Of a stretch of DNA of 64,000 bases, positions 33,255 to 39,372 are shown in pieces. The translations under genes were made by a program, and so were the position numbers. How positions within the stretch are numbered: the stretch's first letter is position 1; every line of letters starts with the position of its first letter. This DNA is from Candidatus Peribacteria bacterium (GTDB lineage Bacteria; Patescibacteriota; Gracilibacteria; UBA1369; 2-02-FULL-48-14), in the NCBI GenBank assembly GCA_943349825.1, contig CALQZQ010000003.1, forward strand, positions 124,001 to 188,000, written 5' to 3'. Below the pieces are notes generated by a model. That model worked only from the letters and a program-made list of their open reading frames with translations, was not told the origin of the DNA and did no database searches.

Positions 33255-34312
33255 ACGTCGCCATCGTTTTAGCCGCCGGAAAATCCACGCGAGCCGGACA
33301 AAATAAACTTTGGGCAAAAGTTTGGGGTGCGCCGCTGTGGACGCTTTCTTACAAAACTTTTCTCGCGCACCGCGCTGTAGATCGCATCATTGTGGTCGTG
33401 CCCAAAGGCGACGAACTCCGTTTCCTACCTTTCATCGATTCCGCGAAAACCGTGATCGTGACGGGCGGCGAAACCCGCATGCAGTCCTTTAAAAACGGAC
33501 TCGCCTCCGCCGGTGAACTGAACCCCGATGACGTGATTCTGGATCACAACGCCGCGAATCCCAATGTGACCGCGGAAGAAATCACCGAGGTCATCAAAGT
33601 CGCACAAAAAGTCGGAGCCGCTGCCGTCTATCACGAAGTCGTAGACACCGTGCTGGAAGTTGGCGAAAAAACCGAAGCCAAAAATCGCGCCAATTTCCGT
33701 CTGATGCAAACGCCTCAAGCAGTCTGCGGAGACGTGCTGCAAGAAATCGAACTGGGAGACGCCACAGACCTCAGCACCGCGCTGCTCCCGCACCTCAACG
33801 TGGGGCTGGTTCTCGCCAGTCCGCTCAATAAAAAAATCACCACCGCAGAAGACCTCGCGGCTCTGTGCGCACAGACTTACCTCGGCGAAGACTCGCACCG
33901 TTTTTCCAATGAAGGAACGCTCACCCTCGGCGGCCTCAGCATTCCGGACCTCCCCAAGCTCGAAGCCAACTCCGACGGGGACGTGATCCTTCACGCCATC
34001 GGCCGCGCCCTGGCCCAAGCCACTGGCCAGAACTTTTCCGAAGTCGCAGACCCGCTTTTCCTTTCCGGCGATCAAGACAGCCGCGACTACCTCGCGCCGC
34101 TGCTGGAAAACATCACCGTTCGCAGCGTCTCTCTCAGCCTCGAATGCGCTCGCCCAAAAATCGATCCGCTCATTCCGGCGCTCCAATCTTCCCTCGCGGC
34201 CATCCTGCACATCGAGCAAATTCACATTTCTGCCCACACCGGCGAAGACCTCAGCGCCTTCGGTCGTGGCGAAGGAATTCGCTGTACGGCGGTAATACAA
34301 GTGCTAAAGTAA
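33251..34312 (+). CDS. ispDF: Bifunctional IspD/IspF (MEP cytidylyltransferase and MEcPP synthase)
   Basis: 353 residues. The IspD part (about 1-200) starts NVAIVLAAGKSTRAGQNKLWAKVWG and has VTGGETRMQSFKNGL and the C-terminal RLMQTPQAV. The IspF part (about 210-353) has DSHRF (metal Asp and His), GGLSIPDL, NSDGDVILHAIGRALAQA, and the closing AHTGEDLSAFGRGEGI. IspD makes CDP-ME; IspF closes CDP-ME2P to MEcPP; IspE acts between them, and its gene lies just downstream. IspDF fusions are known in alpha- and epsilonproteobacteria. The linker (LCAQTY, about 204-209) is encoded by a copy of the palindrome core. ATG 33251 is chosen, overlapping the previous stop. Confidence 0.94.
   Translation: MNVAIVLAAGKSTRAGQNKLWAKVWGAPLWTLSYKTFLAHRAVDRIIVVVPKGDELRFLPFIDSAKTVIVTGGETRMQSFKNGLASAGELNPDDVILDHNAANPNVTAEEITEVIKVAQKVGAAAVYHEVVDTVLEVGEKTEAKNRANFRLMQTPQAVCGDVLQEIELGDATDLSTALLPHLNVGLVLASPLNKKITTAEDLAALCAQTYLGEDSHRFSNEGTLTLGGLSIPDLPKLEANSDGDVILHAIGRALAQATGQNFSEVADPLFLSGDQDSRDYLAPLLENITVRSVSLSLECARPKIDPLIPALQSSLAAILHIEQIHISAHTGEDLSAFGRGEGIRCTAVIQVLK
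33861..33878. repeat. Palindrome core copy inside ispDF linker
   Basis: CTCTGTGCGCACAGACTT at 33861-33878 is identical over 18 bases to the repeat copy at 59387-59404. It encodes LCAQTY at the junction between the IspD and IspF domains. The flanking GGCTTTCC lead is absent. Confidence 0.6.
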
Positions 34313-34334
34313 TCCCATCCCTAACTTCTCTTCC

Positions 34335-34517
34335 ATGAAAGACCAGAAAAAGATTTTCAACACCATTGGTGGCCTCGCAGTAGCGGCCTCCTTCATTATG
34401 TACTCAGTCGGTTCTAGCGACAGCGCCCTCACGGAACTTTTGGACTTTTTCTGGAGCCCTTTGATCCTTGCTGTGGTTTGTTTCATAGCGGCGAATAAGG
34501 CTCCAGCAGGCAAGTAA
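34335..34517 (+). CDS. Small membrane protein, 60 aa
   Basis: Two hydrophobic segments are visible (about 9-26 and 36-53) with a charged N-terminus MKDQKKIFN and a basic C-terminus. It fits exactly between ispDF and ispE, with TAA directly followed by the ispE ATG, so it is most likely a real gene of the operon. No family is recognised. Confidence 0.6.
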   Translation: MKDQKKIFNTIGGLAVAASFIMYSVGSSDSALTELLDFFWSPLILAVVCFIAANKAPAGK

Positions 34518-35213
34518 ATGAGCACGCTCCAGTGCCCAGCCAAAGTGAACTTGTTCCTGGCCATTCGTGGCAAGGATGCTTCTGGCTATCATGAAATCGA
34601 AACCGTTTTTGCGCGCGTCCCGGAACTTTTCGACGAAATCGAAATCGAGCCGGCTTCGGACTTTTCTTTTCACTGCGAATCTTTGCCCGGGCAAAGCAAC
34701 TCCGTAGTCCAAGCGCTCCGTCTCCTGGAAGCGCACACCGGCCGCACTTTCAACTACAAAATCACCCTCACCAAAAACATCCCCCCGCGCAGCGGACTGG
34801 GCGGCGCCTCCAGCGACGCGGCAGCTATTCTGATCTACTTGAACGAAACCGAAAAACTCGGCCTCACGCAGGATGAACTCCAAGCCCTCGGCGCCCAAAT
34901 CGGCATGGACGTACCTTTCTTCCTCAGTGGTCACGAAGTCGCTCTGGGCACCCACTACGGCGAAAAAATCACGCCCCTTCCCTCGCTCCCACCCAACGTA
35001 AAAATCTCCATCGAACTCACTGGCCACGAAATTTCCACGCCAGAGGCTTATGAGCGCTGGGATGAATTTCTCGCGCAGCATCCCGACCACACGGCCCCCA
35101 TGGACACAAGCCTCCTCTACAACGACTTCGAGCTCATCACTCCCGAGTGCGGCCCCTACTCCAAAACTCGTCACCTCTGCGGCAGCGGCGGGGCCACTTT
35201 TCATATAAGTTAG
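34518..35213 (+). CDS. ispE: 4-diphosphocytidyl-2-C-methyl-D-erythritol kinase, C-terminally short
   Basis: 231 residues; usual length is 270-300. The GHMP kinase start CPAKVNLFLAIRGKDASGYHEIETVF and the ATP loop NIPPRSGLGGASSDAAAILIYLN are intact. The region after LLYNDFE jumps quickly to CGSGGATFHIS, the third GHMP motif (usual form SGSG[AP]T), and stops there. About 40-50 residues are missing in two places, yet all three motifs remain. The enzyme phosphorylates CDP-ME using ATP. The gene is directly followed by the short RNA transcription unit at 35228. Confidence 0.93.
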   Translation: MSTLQCPAKVNLFLAIRGKDASGYHEIETVFARVPELFDEIEIEPASDFSFHCESLPGQSNSVVQALRLLEAHTGRTFNYKITLTKNIPPRSGLGGASSDAAAILIYLNETEKLGLTQDELQALGAQIGMDVPFFLSGHEVALGTHYGEKITPLPSLPPNVKISIELTGHEISTPEAYERWDEFLAQHPDHTAPMDTSLLYNDFELITPECGPYSKTRHLCGSGGATFHIS

Positions 35214-35227
35214 TTTTGCGCCGTTTT

Positions 35228-35256
35228 TTGAACAAGTTTTACGACTAGCCTATTTT
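35228..35256 (+). promoter_or_regulatory. Promoter of the tRNA-like transcription unit
   Basis: TTGAAC (35228-35233) and TATTTT (35251-35256) are 17 bases apart, 15 bases after the ispE stop. The transcript would start near 35263 and end at the terminator at 35450, about 190 nt. Confidence 0.5.
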
Positions 35257-35267
35257 TTGTCAGGAAA

Positions 35268-35336
35268 ATGTCAGCGAAACGTAAGAAAAAAGTAAGGTGT
35301 TTTGTAAGGTCGGGATGTTTGAATAGCTTTGTCTAG
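35268..35336 (+). CDS. Possible 22-codon basic peptide in the leader of the tRNA-like RNA
   Basis: ATG 35268 to TAG 35334-35336 encodes MSAKRKKKVRCFVRSGCLNS plus two residues. AGGA lies three bases before the ATG, too close for a standard ribosome site. The peptide is very basic at its N-terminus. The frame ends four bases before the cloverleaf RNA begins. It could be a leader peptide or chance; no family is recognised. Confidence 0.25.
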   Translation: MSAKRKKKVRCFVRSGCLNSFV

Positions 35337-35340
35337 TCAC

Positions 35341-35412
35341 GGGGGTACGCAGCGGTGCGCTGAATAGATCGTCAACTATTCGGGGCGGGTTCGACTCCCG
35401 CTACCTCCACCA
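35341..35412 (+). ncRNA. tRNA-like RNA with alanine acceptor identity
   Basis: A 72-nt cloverleaf can be drawn. The acceptor is GGGGGTA with TACCTCC, giving a G3:U70 wobble, discriminator A and encoded CCA: the complete alanine identity set, shared by tRNA-Ala and tmRNA. The T arm is canonical (GCGGG-TTCGACT-CCCGC). The D-like arm is CAGCG-GTG-CGCTG with only a 3-nt loop and no GG. The anticodon-like arm is AATAG-ATCGTCAA-CTATT, an 8-nt loop. It has its own promoter and terminator. It is not a normal tRNA-Ala, and lacks a tag reading frame of normal tmRNA. It could be a degenerate tRNA, a relic tmRNA end, or a new RNA. Confidence 0.6.
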
Positions 35413-35475
35413 CTAGACTTGCAACAAAAAGAGCCCAATGGGCTCTTTTTGCGTAGCTTCGCCGAATAGATCGTC
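35362..35475. repeat. 12-bp direct repeat in and after the tRNA-like RNA
   Basis: GAATAGATCGTC occurs at 35362-35373 (anticodon-like arm and loop) and again at 35464-35475, after the terminator. The spacing is 102 bases. Bases beyond the repeat do not match. Integrase attachment sites often use anticodon-loop sequence, so an old insertion or rearrangement is one explanation. Confidence 0.5.
35426..35450 (+). terminator. Rho-independent terminator of the tRNA-like RNA
   Basis: AAAAAGAGCCC, loop AAT, GGGCTCTTTTT: an 11-bp perfect stem with a T run, 14 bases after the CCA end. It can also act for the minus strand, where recR ends at 35513 further on. Confidence 0.85.
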
Positions 35476-35512
35476 TCTAAAATTATAAGCCCAGCACTCC
35501 ACATTGTCCACC

Positions 35513-36121
35513 TCACACCATCTTCTGCCTTCCTTCCATCGCACGAATGAGAGTGGCTGCGTCGGTGTATTCCAAGTGCCCACCGGACGGAATTCCCCGT
35601 GCGATGCGAGACACATGTACCGCGCTGAAGGTGCCCAGTTTTTTTTGAATGTAGAGCGCCGTGGTGTCCCCTTCCAAGTCGGGATTCAGCGCCAAAATAA
35701 CCTCGCGCACGGGGCCCTCTTCCATGAGTCGCGCAAACAATTCCGCCAGCTTTAGCTCGTCCGGCCCCACCCCATCCAGCGGCGAAAGTTTTCCTTGCAG
35801 CACATGATAGCGCCCGCGGTACTCGCCGGTCTTTTCAATTGCGATCAAATCCAGCGTGGACTCCAGCACGCACAAAACAGAAGCATCGCGCCTGCTGTCA
35901 TCACAAATCCTGCAGGGATCCGAAGTCGTCAGGGAAAAACACGTGGAACACTGTTGAACCCCCACGCGCACCTCCTTCACGGCAGCCCCTAACTTTTCCG
36001 TCATCGCCTCGGGACTCTTCAAAAGATGAAACGCCAAACGTTGAGCGCTTTTTGGTCCCACGCCGGGCAACTTGGCCAGCTCTTCCATCAATGTCTTCAG
36101 CGAATCCGGTAGGAAATCCAT
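35513..36121 (-). CDS. recR: Recombination protein RecR
   Basis: 202 residues, normal length. N-terminal helix-hairpin-helix LAKLPGVGPKSAQRLAFHLL, a four-Cys zinc finger C58-ST-C61 ... C70-RI-C73, then the Toprim domain with VCVLESTLDLIAIEKTGEYRGRYHVLQGKLSPLDGVGPDEL and ILALNPDLEGDTTALYI. RecR with RecO (and RecF) loads RecA on gapped DNA. ATG 36119-36121 is chosen as the family start; the frame runs on upstream without homology. A recA or recO gene is not in this window. Confidence 0.97.
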   Translation of the reverse strand: MDFLPDSLKTLMEELAKLPGVGPKSAQRLAFHLLKSPEAMTEKLGAAVKEVRVGVQQCSTCFSLTTSDPCRICDDSRRDASVLCVLESTLDLIAIEKTGEYRGRYHVLQGKLSPLDGVGPDELKLAELFARLMEEGPVREVILALNPDLEGDTTALYIQKKLGTFSAVHVSRIARGIPSGGHLEYTDAATLIRAMEGRQKMV

Positions 36122-36193
36122 GAGCGCATTGTAGAGATTCTCTGGCCTTTCGCCAAGCGCAGCCTTAAACTGGCCACAATTAACCTCCCACGC

Positions 36194-36886
36194 ATGGCTG
36201 GCAAAAACTCCTTCGGCTTCGGTACTTTTTTCTCCGGATTTATTTTTGCCCTCATCGGCGTGTTGATTGCTGGCTACTTCGTGAAGCCGGCCTACGACGA
36301 ACAGACTTTTTACACGATGCTGGAAAGTAGCCATGAAGGGCAGGCTCTTCTGGGGCTAGAAGATCAAAACAATCATCCACTGTTTTACTCCACGGCATCC
36401 ATTTGGGTAGAAGTAGAGGAAGGTACTAACACTTTCATGGATCTCTTCGGTGAGTTGGTGCCCATGTCCACAGAATCCGGAGAAGAAATTCCGGGCGCAA
36501 TCAGTTACGATCAGCAAATCGTAAACAAACTTCTTGCCCAAGCGAAGGAGTGCGGAACCACGGTCAATGAAGAAGAATTGGCGGGCAGACTCCAAGCTTT
36601 GTGGAGCGCAAATGTGCGTCAGTACGATTTTATCCCCGCTGATTCCGGAGAAGGCGAAGCGTGGATAGTCACCATGATTGCTAACAATGGCCTCTACGAA
36701 GACCTCGATACTTTCAAGGCAGACTTCAACATCTGTGAGGTAGGAGGCGGGCTGTACCCCACGCGCATGAACGACAGCTGGCTGATGTTCTACAGCAGTT
36801 GTGGTGCTGGCTATGCCGAAGAACCCACGGGCAACACTTGCTCGGATGTGCGTGAAGCCATCGAGCCTACCCTCGAGTTTCGTTAG
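36194..36886 (+). CDS. Membrane-anchored hypothetical protein, 230 aa
   Basis: One N-terminal membrane helix (about 9-28, GTFFSGFIFALIGVLIAGYFV) is followed by an extracytoplasmic domain that is acidic and contains a few Cys residues (KECGTTV, NICEVGG, SSCGAGY, NTCSDV). These may form disulfides. No family is recognised. It is divergent from recR with about 70 bases between. Confidence 0.65.
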   Translation: MAGKNSFGFGTFFSGFIFALIGVLIAGYFVKPAYDEQTFYTMLESSHEGQALLGLEDQNNHPLFYSTASIWVEVEEGTNTFMDLFGELVPMSTESGEEIPGAISYDQQIVNKLLAQAKECGTTVNEEELAGRLQALWSANVRQYDFIPADSGEGEAWIVTMIANNGLYEDLDTFKADFNICEVGGGLYPTRMNDSWLMFYSSCGAGYAEEPTGNTCSDVREAIEPTLEFR

Positions 36887-36898
36887 TCCTCCGCCACT

Positions 36899-37039
36899 AT
36901 GAAAAAACCAAAAACAAGCTCGCCGTCCAAGCCCAGCACTTTGAAGGAAGTCTTAAAAGGCATCAAAGCCACTTGGGACGACCCGATTTCACGGAAGAAA
37001 ATTTTGCGTAAAGCCCTCTTCAGAAATCTTATAGACTAG
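36899..37039 (+). CDS. Small basic protein, 46 aa
   Basis: ATG 36899 to TAG 37037-37039 encodes a basic peptide beginning [20 protein letters not shown] and ending [10 protein letters not shown]. It has a disordered lysine-rich start and a helical second half ([19 protein letters not shown]). It starts 12 bases after the previous stop, and its stop overlaps that of the convergent folE gene. Codon content and placement suggest a real gene; no family is known. Confidence 0.5.
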   Translation: MKKPKTSSPSKPSTLKEVLKGIKATWDDPISRKKILRKALFRNLID

Positions 37040-37581
37040 CCTTTGATTAGGCGCAAAAACTCCGCGCGCGTCGAGGCATCTTTCTTAAAGAGGCCTTTCA
37101 GCGCAGACGTGGTCACTTCGCTGGATTGTTTTTCCACGCCGCGCGCCATCATGCAAAAGTGCTTGGCCTCGATCACCACCGCCACCCCTTTCGGAGCGAG
37201 CAGCTCTTGCAGCGACTCCGCAATCTGCGTGGTCAGCCTTTCCTGGTTCTGCAATCGTCGGGCATAAATTTCCACAAGTCGTGGCAGCTTCGAGAGCCCA
37301 ATGATCTTCCCGTTCGGAATGTAGGCCACGTGTGCCTTTCCAAAAAACGGCAGCATGTGATGTTCACAAAAACTGTAAAGTTCGATGTCTTTCACCACAA
37401 TCATCTCGTCGTAATTCTCGCCGTCAAAGACCGTGAGCAAGTCTTCCGGCTTTTTCCCATACCCATCAAAAAGTCGGGAATACGCTTCATCCACGCGCCG
37501 CGGCGTGTCCAAAAGGCCCTCCCGCTCGGGGTTCGGATCAATGCTCTTCAGCAGCTCGGCAATGAGTTTTTGTCGATCCAT
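37036..37581 (-). CDS. folE: GTP cyclohydrolase I
   Basis: 181 residues. Family pattern: [87 protein letters not shown], then [15 protein letters not shown]. The zinc ligands are the Cys and His of FCEHH and the Cys of HFCMMARG. The enzyme converts GTP to dihydroneopterin triphosphate for folate or for queuosine and related tRNA bases. No other folate gene is seen nearby. ATG 37579-37581 is chosen; upstream in frame there is a promoter for the divergent gene. Confidence 0.96.
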   Translation of the reverse strand: MDRQKLIAELLKSIDPNPEREGLLDTPRRVDEAYSRLFDGYGKKPEDLLTVFDGENYDEMIVVKDIELYSFCEHHMLPFFGKAHVAYIPNGKIIGLSKLPRLVEIYARRLQNQERLTTQIAESLQELLAPKGVAVVIEAKHFCMMARGVEKQSSEVTTSALKGLFKKDASTRAEFLRLIKG

Positions 37582-37624
37582 AGCCACGAAAGTGTAGATC
37601 AAACCTGAAAAGGCGGCAAGGCAA

Positions 37625-37653
37625 TTGACGTAAGCCATAAAAGATTGTAGAAT
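37625..37653 (+). promoter_or_regulatory. Promoter for the gene at 37672
   Basis: TTGACG (37625-37630) and TAGAAT (37648-37653) are 17 bases apart, near consensus. Transcription starts about 12 bases before ATG 37672, again a nearly leaderless message. Confidence 0.6.
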
Positions 37654-37671
37654 CAGCACTAACCTTTGTAT

Positions 37672-38061
37672 ATGCTCCGACCCGAAGACACCTTCCACGC
37701 GAGTTTTGAACTGGATATGGCCCAAGAGCCTCCGCTCCGGTTTGTCATTGCACACGGAATGGGAAAAGTAGTGAACCACGGCATGACCGGTTCCGACTCG
37801 CTAGAGTACGCGGAGCCCAATTTAGGCCAGCCAGGAGCGGGTCAGACCTCCCGGGGTAAAGAGTTAGAAGCGGTCGCGCAGAGCCTGCAGGAGGCTTTAG
37901 TGAAACGAAAACTCACAAGTTTCTCCTTAAAACCCGCCCAGGAAGGTCACGTGTCTGTCGACGAAGAAGGGCGCGAAAAAAGTGCCACCCCTGCTTCCGC
38001 GGAAGTTTTAAGATTCATCCTTCGCACAGTGCTGCACCTACGCGCGGCTCAAAAGGCTTAG
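37672..38061 (+). CDS. Hypothetical protein, 129 aa
   Basis: No family is recognised. The protein starts [31 protein letters not shown] and has a Gly/Ser-rich middle and a helical basic end ([19 protein letters not shown]). ATG 37672 follows a near-consensus promoter. Its 3' end overlaps the convergent gene at 38058 by four bases. Confidence 0.55.
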   Translation: MLRPEDTFHASFELDMAQEPPLRFVIAHGMGKVVNHGMTGSDSLEYAEPNLGQPGAGQTSRGKELEAVAQSLQEALVKRKLTSFSLKPAQEGHVSVDEEGREKSATPASAEVLRFILRTVLHLRAAQKA

Positions 38062-38651
38062 TTCTTCACAGAAAGCTTACCACGGGCAAAAAAGGCTGGG
38101 GCCAAGCCATTGCGGGGTTCATCACCAAAGAAGGTCGACCAGCGGCGGCTTTCACGCTGGATGTGTTCGCATTCGGCGCCGAGGCCCGTTTCCCATACCT
38201 TACCACCCCCAAGTCTTCGTAAAGCAATAGTGAGCTGGGGCAGTGAAGGCACCTGAAAATTCTTGCCTTGTTCTCGCTGCGCATCCCTCATCACCGTATG
38301 ATACGTGCTGCCCGTCACCACCAAAGCGGGGCGGTTTGTAGCTAGACGACCGCGAAAAGCATCCCCCTGGATATCCATCTGCATGGAGAGGTCACCGGCA
38401 TCCAAAGCAGCTGCCCCAGAAGAAAAAGGAATATTTTGATTATGAAACCCGTCACCGAAATCACTTTCTACTAAAACCTGTGGAACCCTAGCGCGGTCCT
38501 CCAGGCGAGTGAGCAGTAAGGTCTCAAACCGTCCAGCCGTGAGAACCCTATGACCATTCACAGGAGAATTGGCAGGATCGCGCTCACGAATGATTCTCAC
38601 TTCTTCCCCGAGAGGCATTGGAACGGTAAAGGGTTTGGGTCGCAAGGTCAT
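38058..38651 (-). CDS. Hypothetical protein, 197 aa
   Basis: No family is recognised. The protein is soluble with a basic beta-rich start (LRPKPFTVPMPLGEEVRIIRERD) and segments RFETLLLTRLEDRARVPQVLVES and RPALVVTGSTYHTVMRDAQ. ATG 38649-38651 is used. It is convergent with the gene at 37672. No signal peptide, membrane helix or catalytic motif is seen. Confidence 0.55.
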   Translation of the reverse strand: MTLRPKPFTVPMPLGEEVRIIRERDPANSPVNGHRVLTAGRFETLLLTRLEDRARVPQVLVESDFGDGFHNQNIPFSSGAAALDAGDLSMQMDIQGDAFRGRLATNRPALVVTGSTYHTVMRDAQREQGKNFQVPSLPQLTIALRRLGGGKVWETGLGAECEHIQRESRRWSTFFGDEPRNGLAPAFFARGKLSVKN

Positions 38652-38723
38652 AAGGATGTTTTAAGAGGCACAGGGTAAGTTATGGACACGGGTTTTGTCA
38701 ATTGAAGCTACGAAATCTAATGT

Positions 38724-38752
38724 TTGACATCCATGTCTGACATTGTTAACAT
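38724..38752 (+). promoter_or_regulatory. Promoter with palindromic operator for the VapBC-type pair
   Basis: TTGACA (38724-38729) and TAACAT (38747-38752) are 17 bases apart. The perfect palindrome GACATCCATGTC at 38726-38737 overlaps the -35, and a further TGACAT copy follows. This layout fits autoregulation by a toxin-antitoxin complex. Confidence 0.55.
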
Positions 38753-38758
38753 AAATTT

Positions 38759-38995
38759 ATGAATCCAATCATCACCAACAGGGAGCTCCTTCGCAACTAC
38801 AGAAAGCTTCGAATGAAGTTGGCCAGAGGCGAAGTCAAAAAAATCCTGATCAAACAAATGGATGGGATGGTCTTCAGATTCGAAATCGAAACGCCGGCTC
38901 AAACGGCTTTCGAACGAATGGTGGAGCACATCAAAAAACATCCCATCAAAGGTATAAAAAGACTCGAAGAAGATTTATTCGATGAAAGAAAATGA
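38759..38995 (+). CDS. Antitoxin-like protein, 78 aa
   Basis: A small basic protein, MNPIITNRELLRNYRKLRMKL and onward, with a helix-rich start, then a strand pair (KKILIKQMDGMVFRFEI). The start resembles Phd/YefM-type antitoxins (short N-terminal 'NxxELxxNY' segment), but identification is from position: it overlaps a PIN toxin gene by ATGA (38992-38995) and has a palindromic promoter. It would neutralise the toxin and repress the operon. Confidence 0.6.
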   Translation: MNPIITNRELLRNYRKLRMKLARGEVKKILIKQMDGMVFRFEIETPAQTAFERMVEHIKKHPIKGIKRLEEDLFDERK

Positions 38996-39372
38996 CTGAA
39001 GGCTACCTCCTAGACACGAACATTTTAATTTACTTCACAGAAGGAAATTTAAAGTTGATCGATTTCCTGGCCAAGCTCAAACAGGAAACTTTTTTTGCCA
39101 GTGTGATTTCCCACTTTGAGTTTTTAGATGGTCACAAGACGTCAAAACAGTTGAACGAAATGGAGAAAGCGATAGAAGGCTTTATTTTTTTGGACCTTCG
39201 TAGGGAAATAACAAAAGCAGCTGCTGAGCTGGACCTTAAAACGAAAAAGAAATTAAAGCTAAAGGACCTACTCATAGCAGCTACGGCAAGAGTAGAAAAC
39301 CTCACCATCGTTACTGCAGACAAAGACTTCAAAAAAGTTGAAGGAGTGGAAACGCTACTATTCAAACTCTAG
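38992..39372 (+). CDS. PIN-domain toxin, VapC-like
   Basis: 126 residues with the PIN RNase active-site acids: D8 in LLDTNILIY, E43 in ISHFEFLD, D92 in LKDLLIAATA, and D110/D112 in TADKDF. VapC toxins cut tRNA or rRNA in a Mg-dependent way. Length is normal. The pair is visibly richer in A and T than its neighbours, suggesting recent transfer. It is convergent with carB. Confidence 0.85.
   Translation: MTEGYLLDTNILIYFTEGNLKLIDFLAKLKQETFFASVISHFEFLDGHKTSKQLNEMEKAIEGFIFLDLRREITKAAAELDLKTKKKLKLKDLLIAATARVENLTIVTADKDFKKVEGVETLLFKL

Noticed and set aside
35214-35412. A complete standard tmRNA (ssrA)
   Set aside because: The 3' end looks like tmRNA, but its pairing 5' strand (GGGGGTA) lies only 60 bases upstream. 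There is no room for the tag region, no ALAA-type tag frame, and no acceptor-type 5' end further upstream outside ispE. A circularly permuted form would need the 5' strand after the CCA, which is not seen.
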